A stretch of 6,120 nucleotides of DNA, taken from assembly GCA_937901465.1 (NCBI GenBank), contig CALGTU010000137.1:1-6120 (forward strand), given 5' to 3'. This document shows positions 1 through 4,825 of this stretch, in pieces (the first letter of the stretch is position 1; each line of letters starts with the position of its first letter). Made by a program: the position numbers and the translations under genes. The notes beneath the pieces are model-generated. The model searched no databases. It saw nothing but the letters and a program-made list of their open reading frames with translations, and was not told where the DNA came from. The stretch is from an uncultured Clostridia bacterium (GTDB lineage: Bacteria; Bacillota; Clostridia; Oscillospirales; Ruminococcaceae).

Positions 1-392
1 CTTCAAGACTGGGAACAGTAATAAAAGGTGACAAAGCTTATCTTTTGATGCATGATACAAAATTTGCGATAGAACAGAATGAAGAAGATTTACCGATAAC
101 TGTTCCCGATGCGATAAAGGGATTTTCTGCGAGAAAATACGAAAATGCAAAATTCACATCGGGCAAGCAGAAGATAAACGGCGTTACCTATGAATACGAC
201 GCTGTAAAAGATAATAACGGAACGATAAAGTTCTATTATCACGAGGGCGGAGAAATACTTGTATATGTAAGCGACGGGAAGACATTATGCAGAGTTCTCG
301 ATTACAGTTCTGATGTTCCCGATGAACTTGTTTCCGTTCCCGCGGGGTATCGTCTTATAACACTTAAAAACGGCGGAGGATTTTATCTATGA
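1..392 (+). CDS. C-terminal part of an unrecognised protein, possibly LolA-like lipoprotein
   Basis: The reading frame is open from the left edge (first full codon at 3, Ser-Arg-Leu-Gly) to TGA at 390-392, so about 130 C-terminal residues are visible and the true start lies upstream. A TTG/ATG pair at 45-50 exists but has no good ribosome binding site and the frame continues above it, so I do not take it as the start. The visible part has no membrane segment or catalytic motif. It alternates short beta-strand-like stretches with charged turns (NGVTYEYDAV, IKFYYHEGGEILVYVSDGK) and ends in a DVPDELVSVPAGYRLITL segment. That 'P.GY' ending resembles LolA-type or lipoprotein-sorting-like beta proteins common in Clostridia, but this is a resemblance from memory and not a firm assignment. 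Its stop overlaps the start of the kinase gene by ATGA, so the two are almost certainly cotranscribed and translationally coupled. Sure of the coding call, unsure of function. Confidence 0.8.
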   Translation, partial: SRLGTVIKGDKAYLLMHDTKFAIEQNEEDLPITVPDAIKGFSARKYENAKFTSGKQKINGVTYEYDAVKDNNGTIKFYYHEGGEILVYVSDGKTLCRVLDYSSDVPDELVSVPAGYRLITLKNGGGFYL

Positions 393-1294
393 TTTATACA
401 GTAACCCTTAACCCCGCAATTGATTATGTTGTGGGTGTGGATAAAATAAAAACGGGAACTGTAAACAGAACTTCAGAAGAGCAGGTTTTCTTTGGCGGAA
501 AAGGTATAAATGTTTCGAGAGTTTTATCTGAACTCGGTGTAAAATCCGTTGCAACGGGATTTATAGCAGGTTTCACGGGAAAAGCATTGAAAGAAGAAAT
601 GAAATCTCTTTGTATTGAAACACTTTTCACAGAACTCCCCGATGGATTTTCGAGAATAAACATAAAGATAAAATCCGATGAAGAAACCGAGATAAACGGT
701 CAGGGTCCCGCTGTTTCAGAAGAGTATCTCGATAAATTCTTAGATAGCCTTTCTGTTCTGAAAAATGGCGATGTTCTCGTTTTAGCGGGAAGCGTTCCTA
801 AATCTGTTCCCGATAATATTTATGAAATTATTATGGAAAGGTTTTCGGATAAAGGAATAAAATTTGTTGTTGACGCTTCGGGCGGACTTTTAACTAAAGT
901 TCTCCCTTTAAAACCATATCTCATAAAGCCTAACCATATAGAACTCGGTGAGATTTTCGGGGTTGAGATAAACACTCCCGATGAGGCGGAAATCTATGCA
1001 AGAAAATTGCAGAGTATGGGTGCTATGAATGTAATTGTTTCAATGGCAGAAAAGGGCGCTTTGCTTGTAGACGAAAATGGTGAAAGACATTTCTGCGAGG
1101 CTCTAAAAGGAGAAGTTATAAACTCTGTCGGTGCGGGGGATTCTATGCTTGCAGGATTTTTAGCGGGGATTGAGAGAAGAGAAAATTCTGATTATGCCTT
1201 GAAACTCGGAACTGCCTCGGGCGGTGCGACAGCGTTTTCTTCTGACCTTGCAAAAAAAGAAATGATAGAAAAACTTTTTTCGAAACTTTGCTAA
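389..1294 (+). CDS. fruK: PfkB-family sugar-phosphate kinase, probably 1-phosphofructokinase
   Basis: This 301-residue cytoplasmic kinase of the ribokinase/PfkB family most likely phosphorylates fructose 1-phosphate to fructose 1,6-bisphosphate with ATP. The N-terminus MIYTVTLNPAIDY is typical of the FruK/LacC branch. The family GGKG motif is at residues 36-39, the LAGSVP strand-turn at 132-137, and KPNHIELGEIFG at 180-191. The C-terminal GAGDSMLAGF carries the anion hole GAGD at 248-251, with D251 as catalytic base. Length fits the family (about 300-310). Start: ATG at 389 has GGAGGA at 375-380, eight bases upstream, and overlaps the preceding stop by four bases. No fructose PTS permease or FruR-type regulator is visible, so tagatose-6-phosphate kinase (LacC) activity cannot be excluded. 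The gene ends at TAA 1292-1294 with no terminator of its own. Its stop codon is shared with the -35 box of the next gene's promoter. Confidence 0.88.
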   Translation: MIYTVTLNPAIDYVVGVDKIKTGTVNRTSEEQVFFGGKGINVSRVLSELGVKSVATGFIAGFTGKALKEEMKSLCIETLFTELPDGFSRINIKIKSDEETEINGQGPAVSEEYLDKFLDSLSVLKNGDVLVLAGSVPKSVPDNIYEIIMERFSDKGIKFVVDASGGLLTKVLPLKPYLIKPNHIELGEIFGVEINTPDEAEIYARKLQSMGAMNVIVSMAEKGALLVDENGERHFCEALKGEVINSVGAGDSMLAGFLAGIERRENSDYALKLGTASGGATAFSSDLAKKEMIEKLFSKLC

Positions 1295-1318
1295 ACTTTG
1301 TTAAAAATATGCCGATAT
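1292..1318 (+). promoter_or_regulatory. sigma-28 (SigD/FliA) promoter of yjfB
   Basis: TAAA at 1292-1295, then exactly 15 bases, then GCCGATAT at 1311-1318. This matches the known flagellar sigma factor consensus TAAA-N15-GCCGATAA at all but one base. The -35 element includes the TAA stop codon of fruK. Transcription should begin near 1324-1326, about 43 bases before the yjfB start. No comparable sigma-A promoter is seen in the same gap. Confidence 0.85.
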
Positions 1319-1328
1319 ATCTTTATAG

Positions 1329-1343
1329 AGAGGGCTTTCCTCT
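1329..1343 (+). other. 5'-terminal stem-loop in the yjfB leader
   Basis: AGAGG (1329-1333) pairs with CCTCT (1339-1343), closing a GCTTT loop. A further G-T pair is possible at 1334/1338. It would lie within a few bases of the predicted transcript start and is not followed by a T-run, so it is more likely an mRNA-protecting 5' hairpin than a terminator. Short stem, so moderate confidence. Confidence 0.4.
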
Positions 1344-1367
1344 ACTAAATCGAAAGGAGCGTCGTTT

Positions 1368-1553
1368 ATGGATTTAACCATGAGCATTGCAAACACTGCC
1401 TCATATATGAAGCAGACTGAACTTATGCAGAACATTTCGCTTAAAATGCTTGATAAGGCTCTAGAAACAGAATCTTCTCAGGCAGAACAGCTTGTTCAGA
1501 CAATGACTGACGGCGCTGCATCATTCGGTCATCTTCTTGATGTCCGTGCATAA
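1368..1553 (+). CDS. yjfB: YjfB-like putative motility protein
   Basis: This 61-residue protein begins MDLTMSIANTASYMKQTELM and resembles the Bacillus YjfB family of small putative motility proteins (MD(I/L)...A..., a central run like 'isLkmLdKaLe', and a Q/A/L-rich 'AEQLVQTM' tail). There is no signal peptide or transmembrane segment, and most of it should form amphipathic helix. The molecular role of the family is unknown. The link to motility rests on SigD-dependent expression in Bacillus and on family naming. Start: ATG 1368 with AAAGGAG at 1353-1359, eight bases upstream. The sigma-28 promoter and downstream terminator make it a one-gene unit inserted between metabolic genes, away from any visible flagellar cluster. 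The promoter independently supports the family call. Confidence 0.85.
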   Translation: MDLTMSIANTASYMKQTELMQNISLKMLDKALETESSQAEQLVQTMTDGAASFGHLLDVRA

Positions 1554-1560
1554 GAACAGA

Positions 1561-1600
1561 AAAAGAAAATCTCCTTTTGAAAAGGGGATTTTTCTTTTTG
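1561..1600 (+). terminator. Intrinsic terminator after yjfB
   Basis: A long A-rich arm (1561-1577) pairs with 1583-1600 through TCTCC/GGGGA (one T-G wobble, one bulged T) plus flanking A-T pairs, with a loop of about five bases around 1578-1582. It ends in TTTTTCTTTTT. It starts eight bases after the yjfB stop. The A-rich left arm gives a T-run on the other strand, so it could work in both directions. Confidence 0.85.
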
Positions 1601-1793
1601 TGCGGGAATAATTTTCTTCTATTTGCAATATTTATAAAAGTATCTTTCAAAATAAGCGGTAACACGGTTTGTTTATATGACGATTTTTCTGTCGGTTTTG
1701 TTATATTTGACTATGAAAAAGACAATGTCGGCGATAAAAATATGCAATAGTATAAATCTGCAAGAAAAATGACAAAAAGTTGCAAAAAATTAT
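1601..1793 (+). promoter_or_regulatory. AT-rich gene-free region with phased A-tracts upstream of gdhA
   Basis: No believable gene lies on either strand between yjfB and gdhA (1554-1895). The part nearest the promoter holds A-tracts at 1716-1720, 1736-1740, 1765-1769, 1774-1778 and 1784-1789. Their centres are spaced close to multiples of one helical turn (about 20, 29, 9 and 10.5 bases). The last three directly abut the -35 box. This is what an UP element or an intrinsically curved activating region looks like. TGCAA occurs at 1624, 1743, 1759 and 1781, but I cannot assign it to a regulator. Confidence 0.5.
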
Positions 1794-1822
1794 TTGACAA
1801 ATTTCGTCTCATAGTCTATAAT
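1794..1822 (+). promoter_or_regulatory. Consensus sigma-A promoter of gdhA
   Basis: TTGACA at 1794-1799, 17 bases, TATAAT at 1817-1822: a perfect match to the housekeeping consensus with ideal spacing. Predicted transcript start is about 1829. It places the upstream in-frame GTG at 1830 at or next to the first transcribed base, which rules it out as a start codon with a ribosome binding site. Confidence 0.93.
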
Positions 1823-1832
1823 TTAGAATGTG

Positions 1833-1862
1833 GTAAAAGAGCGACTGATTTTGTCGTTTTAC
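1833..1862 (+). other. Stem-loop at the 5' end of the gdhA leader
   Basis: GTAAAA (1833-1838) pairs with TTTTAC (1857-1862) and CGAC (1842-1845) with GTCG (1853-1856). There is a three-base bulge (GAG) on the left arm and a seven-base loop. It begins a few bases after the predicted +1 and leaves the AGGAGG ribosome binding site free, so it may stabilise the mRNA. Confidence 0.5.
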
Positions 1863-1895
1863 TTTGATAAACGAATTTTAAGGAGGAATATTCCA

Positions 1896-3248
1896 ATGGC
1901 AATCACAAACCAGTATTTAAGCGAACTTCTTGAAACAGTCAAGAAAAGAAACGCAGGCGAACCTGAATTCATTCAGACAGTAACAGAAGTTCTCGAAACA
2001 ATTCAGCCCGTTATCGAAAAGAGACCTGACCTCATTGAAGCAGGTGTTCTTGAAAGAATCGTTGAACCCGAAAGACAGATTATGTTCCGCGTTCCCTGGG
2101 TTGATGACAACGGCAAGGTTCAGGTAAACAGAGGCTTCAGAGTTCAGTTCAACTCTGCTATCGGTCCTTACAAGGGCGGTCTTCGTTTCCATCCTTCAGT
2201 TTACCTTGGAATTATCAAGTTCCTCGGATTTGAACAGATTTTCAAGAACTCACTCACATCACTCCCCATGGGCGGTGGTAAGGGTGGTTCAGACTTCGAC
2301 CCTCAGGGCAAGTCTGACAGAGAAGTTATGGCTTTCTGCCAGAGCTTTATGACAGAACTTTCAAAGCATATCGGTGCTGACCTCGACGTTCCCGCTGGTG
2401 ACATCGGTGTTGGTGCTCGTGAAATCGGTTATATGTTCGGTCAGTATAAGAGACTCAGAAACGAATTCACAGGAGTTCTCACAGGTAAGGGTATTCCTTA
2501 CGGCGGTTCTCTTATCCGTCCCGAAGCAACAGGTTTCGGTGCTGTTTACTACACAGTTGAAATGCTCAAGCACTTCGGCGATGATATCAAGGGCAAGACA
2601 GTTGCTGTTTCAGGTTTCGGTAACGTTGCATGGGGCGTTGCTCTCAAGGTTACAGAACTCGGCGGTAAGGTTGTAACAATCTCAGGTCCTGACGGATACA
2701 TCTACGACAAGGACGGCATCAACACACCCGAAAAGATTGAATTCATGCTTGAAATGCGTGCTTCATGCCGTAACAGAGCTGAAGATTATGCTGATAAGTT
2801 CGGTGCTGAATTCCATAAGGGTGAAAAGCCCTGGGGCGTTAAGGCTGACATCATCATGCCTTGTGCTACTCAGAACGAAGTTGGTATGGAAGAAGCAGAA
2901 AAGATCGTTGCTAACGGCGTTAAGTACTACGTAGAAGTTTCAAACATGCCTACAACAAACGAAGCAGTTGCATTCCTCAAGAGCAAGGGCGTTATCGTTG
3001 CTCCTTCAAAGGCAGTTAACGCAGGCGGTGTTGCTGTTTCAGGTCTCGAAATGTCACAGAACTCAATGCGTTACAGCTGGACAGCAGAAGAAGTTGATGC
3101 TAAGCTCAAGGGCATCATGAAGAACATCTTCGACGCTTCAATCAAGGCTGCTAACGAATACGGCCTCGGCGATGACCTCGTAGCAGGTGCTAACATTGCT
3201 GGTTTCCTTAAGGTTGCTGAAGCAATGAAGGCTCAGGGTGTTGTTTAA
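1896..3248 (+). CDS. gdhA: Glutamate dehydrogenase, hexameric small-subunit type
   Basis: This 450-residue cytoplasmic enzyme interconverts glutamate and 2-oxoglutarate plus ammonia, joining nitrogen and carbon metabolism. Substrate-domain marks: PYKGGLRFH at 91-99 (K93), K117, catalytic lysine K129 in GGGKGGSDFDP, and D169 in VPAGDIGVGAREIG. The nucleotide-binding domain carries SGFGNVAWG at 239-247, and SKAVNAGGV lies near the C-terminus. The 'ISGPDGYIYDKDGI' segment after the Rossmann strand resembles the NAD-linked C. symbiosum enzyme (also about 450 residues) rather than the NADP-linked E. coli type, so NAD use is likely but not proven. Start: ATG 1896 has AAGGAGG at 1880-1886. The frame extends to a GTG at 1830, but that sits at the predicted +1. 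Lysine is mostly AAG here, against mostly AAA in fruK, and Gly and Ala codons are strongly biased, which suggests very high expression. Single-gene transcript between its own promoter and terminator. Confidence 0.97.
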   Translation: MAITNQYLSELLETVKKRNAGEPEFIQTVTEVLETIQPVIEKRPDLIEAGVLERIVEPERQIMFRVPWVDDNGKVQVNRGFRVQFNSAIGPYKGGLRFHPSVYLGIIKFLGFEQIFKNSLTSLPMGGGKGGSDFDPQGKSDREVMAFCQSFMTELSKHIGADLDVPAGDIGVGAREIGYMFGQYKRLRNEFTGVLTGKGIPYGGSLIRPEATGFGAVYYTVEMLKHFGDDIKGKTVAVSGFGNVAWGVALKVTELGGKVVTISGPDGYIYDKDGINTPEKIEFMLEMRASCRNRAEDYADKFGAEFHKGEKPWGVKADIIMPCATQNEVGMEEAEKIVANGVKYYVEVSNMPTTNEAVAFLKSKGVIVAPSKAVNAGGVAVSGLEMSQNSMRYSWTAEEVDAKLKGIMKNIFDASIKAANEYGLGDDLVAGANIAGFLKVAEAMKAQGVV

Positions 3249-3273
3249 TACATAGCTTTTTAAAAGGAATTTT

Positions 3274-3309
3274 AAAACCACGATGTGTTTTTGCATATCG
3301 TGGTTTTTT
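3274..3309 (+). terminator. Intrinsic terminator after gdhA
   Basis: AAAACCACGAT (3274-3284) pairs perfectly with ATCGTGGTTTT (3297-3307). The stem can extend inward through G-T, T-A and G-C pairs to a T-rich loop, and it is followed by a run of T to 3309. It lies 26 bases after the gdhA stop. From here to 3445 the DNA is AT-rich and I see no gene in it. Confidence 0.92.
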
Positions 3310-3445
3310 GTATAAAATAGGGATATTTTGTTACAAAATTTATAAGTGGAAAATATTCCCCGAATACAGATTGTGAAATTTGCACAAGGCAAATGGGGAA
3401 AATGTTGTTAAGTCTACAATTTTTATTTATGGGGCTCATTTTGCT

Positions 3446-3473
3446 TTGACAAATAATGATTTTATGGTAAAAT
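3446..3473 (+). promoter_or_regulatory. Sigma-A promoter of the minD-like operon
   Basis: TTGACA at 3446-3451, 16 bases, TAAAAT at 3468-3473, with TG at 3465-3466 forming an extended -10 (TGGTAAAAT). Transcription should start near 3480. This rules out the in-frame ATG at 3479 as the start of the MinD-like protein. Confidence 0.88.
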
Positions 3474-3480
3474 AGTATAT

Positions 3481-3514
3481 GGTACACTATGCTTATTGGC
3501 AGGTATTAGTTACC
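3481..3514 (+). other. Stem-loop at the 5' end of the minD-like leader
   Basis: GGTA (3481-3484) and ACTA (3486-3489) pair with TAGTTACC (3507-3514), leaving C3485 bulged and a 17-base loop. It begins at the predicted transcript start and ends just before the AAAGGAGAG ribosome binding site (from 3517). It could be a stability element, or could hold part of the leader in a regulated fold. Confidence 0.45.
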
Positions 3515-3532
3515 CGAAAGGAGAGAATCCGT

Positions 3533-4273
3533 ATGGCTACCGTTATCGCTGTAACTTCCGGTAAGGGAGGAACAGGCAAATCTTCTATCTGTTCAGGAAT
3601 GGGTTATGCTCTCGCAAAACAGGGAAGCAGAACACTCATCATCGAACTTGACTTCGGTCTCAGATGCCTTGATATCATGCTTGGCGTTAAAAACATCATA
3701 AAACACGACTTGGGCGACGTTCTTGCAGGAAAATGCGATATACTCGCCGCTTCAACACAGATTCAGATGGCTCAGAATCTTTCAATCGTCTGTGCACCTG
3801 AAGACCCCTATGCAACACTCGACGCAGACCAGATTAAAGAAATCTGCGAATCAATGAGAAAATATTATGATTATATCATTATAGATACATCAGCAGGCAT
3901 CAGCGAAAGCGTTTTCGATGTTGTCGCAAACTCAGACCTTATCCTTATCGTTACAACTCCCGACCCTATCTGTGTTCGTGACGGTAGACTCATGTCTGAC
4001 GAATTCTATAAGAGACAGAATAAAAAACAGCGTCTTATCATCAATAAGATGAACAGAAAAATCTTCGGCGAAGAACTTGTTTCTGACCTTGACGAAATCA
4101 TCGACACAGTAGGCGTTCAGCTTATAGGCGTTATTCCCGATGATGATAACGTTACAATTTCGACAGGAAAGGGCATTCCCATTCCTTCACAGTCAGAAGC
4201 GTTCCGTGCATTTGATGCTATCACAAGAAGAATAAAGGGCGAAGATGTTCCTTTAACAGTAAAAATAATGTAA
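3533..4273 (+). CDS. minD: MinD-like ParA/MinD ATPase without membrane-targeting helix
   Basis: This 246-residue protein is a deviant-Walker-A ATPase of the MinD branch. The Walker A motif is SGKGGTGKSS at 9-18 (signature lysine K11, P-loop K16). ELDFGLRCLDIMLG at 38-51 corresponds to the MinD segment 'DxDIGLRNLDxxMG', with Glu replacing the first Asp and D40 kept. Walker B is YIIIDTSAG at 114-122, followed by the MinD-type VTTPDPICVRD at 140-150 and GVIPDDDNVTISTGKGIPI at 199-217. The protein stops at RRIKGEDVPLTVKIM, just where MinD normally continues into the amphipathic GFFxRLFG-type helix that binds membrane. No other frame downstream restores it. Start: ATG 3533 with AAAGGAGAG upstream; an in-frame ATG at 3479 precedes the predicted +1. 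No minC or minE is present. FlhG/YlxH-like or ParA-like roles are alternatives, so the symbol marks the family rather than a proven role. Confidence 0.85.
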   Translation: MATVIAVTSGKGGTGKSSICSGMGYALAKQGSRTLIIELDFGLRCLDIMLGVKNIIKHDLGDVLAGKCDILAASTQIQMAQNLSIVCAPEDPYATLDADQIKEICESMRKYYDYIIIDTSAGISESVFDVVANSDLILIVTTPDPICVRDGRLMSDEFYKRQNKKQRLIINKMNRKIFGEELVSDLDEIIDTVGVQLIGVIPDDDNVTISTGKGIPIPSQSEAFRAFDAITRRIKGEDVPLTVKIM

Positions 4274-4324
4274 TTTAAATTGAGAGAAAAAGGGTACTCT
4301 AATTCGAAAGGACTGAAAAAGATT

Positions 4325-4729
4325 ATGAATATTGCACTTATAGCGCACGACTCAAAAAAAGAATTACTCGTTCAGTTCTGTATCGCATACTGCGGAATAC
4401 TCAGCAGACATAATCTCAGTGCGACAGCAACTACAGGAAAGCAGGTTGCTCAGGCAACAGGGCTTGAAATTCAGAAATATTTAAGCGGAAGTCAGGGAGG
4501 CGGAGAACAGATTGCCGCAAGAATCTCTTGTAACGAAATAGACCTTCTTCTCTTCTTCAGAGACCCTATTTCTCCTAAGCCACATGAACCCAACGAAATG
4601 GATCTTCTGCGTCTCTGCGATGTCCATAACATTCCTCTTGCGACAAATATCGCAACAGCCGAAGCTCTTATCCATGCCCTCGAAAGAGGAGACCTTGACT
4701 GGCGTGAAATCGCAAAATCGCCCATCTAA
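4325..4729 (+). CDS. mgsA: Methylglyoxal synthase-like protein, catalytic aspartates replaced
   Basis: This 134-residue protein is collinear with E. coli MgsA at a constant offset of 11. MgsA converts dihydroxyacetone phosphate to methylglyoxal and phosphate. Conserved: IALIAHD (H8, D9, equivalent to H19, D20), the phosphate-site loop ATATTG at 33-38, FFRDP with D80 (D91), H87 (H98), and LLRLCDVHNIPLATN at 94-108. Not conserved: the catalytic base D71 in GGDQQ is Gly60 in GGGEQ, with Glu next to it, and D101 is Asn90 in HEPNE. The family call is secure, but normal synthase activity is doubtful. It may be a metabolite-binding regulator, as MGS-like domains are in carbamoyl-phosphate synthetase. 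Asn at the second site may be common in clostridial relatives. Start: ATG 4325, with AAAGGA at 4307-4312 (12 bases, rather long); the frame extends upstream to TTG 4280. It lies 51 bases after the minD-like stop with no terminator between. Confidence 0.85.
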   Translation: MNIALIAHDSKKELLVQFCIAYCGILSRHNLSATATTGKQVAQATGLEIQKYLSGSQGGGEQIAARISCNEIDLLLFFRDPISPKPHEPNEMDLLRLCDVHNIPLATNIATAEALIHALERGDLDWREIAKSPI

Positions 4730-4761
4730 AACAAGGCGAACCCCTTTAAAACAGACAAACG

Positions 4762-4799
4762 GGGTTATCGGTTATTATTTTCCGATAACCCTATATTTT
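4762..4799 (+). terminator. Intrinsic terminator or attenuator between mgsA-like and cheC-like genes
   Basis: GGGTTATCGG (4762-4771) pairs perfectly with CCGATAACCC (4782-4791) around a ten-base AT loop, followed by TATATTTTT. An upstream AACCCC (4739-4744) can instead pair with GGGGTT (4761-4766), which would destroy the terminator stem. No convincing promoter lies between it and the cheC-like gene, so that gene probably depends on read-through. The T-tract is interrupted, so termination may be partial. Confidence 0.7.
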
Positions 4800-4825
4800 T
4801 ACACTTATTTCAGAGGCTTGATATT

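Noticed and set aside
424..663. Minus-strand open frame inside fruK, and similar minus-strand or shifted frames across gdhA, mgsA, cheC and eno
   Set aside because: They lie wholly within strongly conserved genes, have no plausible start signals and show no recognisable motifs.
1730..1737. GGCGATAA, another sigma-28-like -10 box upstream of gdhA
   Set aside because: The position where TAAA should be (1711-1714) reads CTAT, and a perfect sigma-A promoter for gdhA lies downstream.
1709..1816. Inverted repeat GACTATGA (1709-1716) and TCATAGTC (1809-1816), the second inside the gdhA promoter spacer
   Set aside because: An eight-base repeat about 90 bases apart in AT-rich DNA can occur by chance. 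Without further copies or a known regulator I do not call an operator.
1885..1894. Perfect palindrome GGAATATTCC between the gdhA Shine-Dalgarno and start codon
   Set aside because: With no loop it cannot form a stable hairpin, and a ten-base AT-rich palindrome overlapping a Shine-Dalgarno is likely incidental.
1830..1895. N-terminal extension of gdhA from GTG 1830
   Set aside because: The codon is at the predicted transcript start with no ribosome binding site, while ATG 1896 has AAGGAGG and gives the usual 450-residue length.
3138..3487. Minus-strand open frames across the gdhA terminator and the gap before the minD-like gene
   Set aside because: They run through the gdhA 3' end, a terminator hairpin or a sigma-A promoter, and the products are low-complexity translations of AT-rich DNA.
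3479..3532. N-terminal extension of the MinD-like protein from ATG 3479
   Set aside because: The ATG lies just after the -10 box, at or before the +1, and the extra 18 residues precede the usual MinD N-terminus. ATG 3533 has a good ribosome binding site.
4781..4788. TCCGATAA before the cheC-like gene, resembling a sigma-28 -10 box
   Set aside because: No TAAA lies at the required 15-base spacing (4762-4765 reads GGGT), and the bases are fully explained as the right arm of a perfect hairpin.
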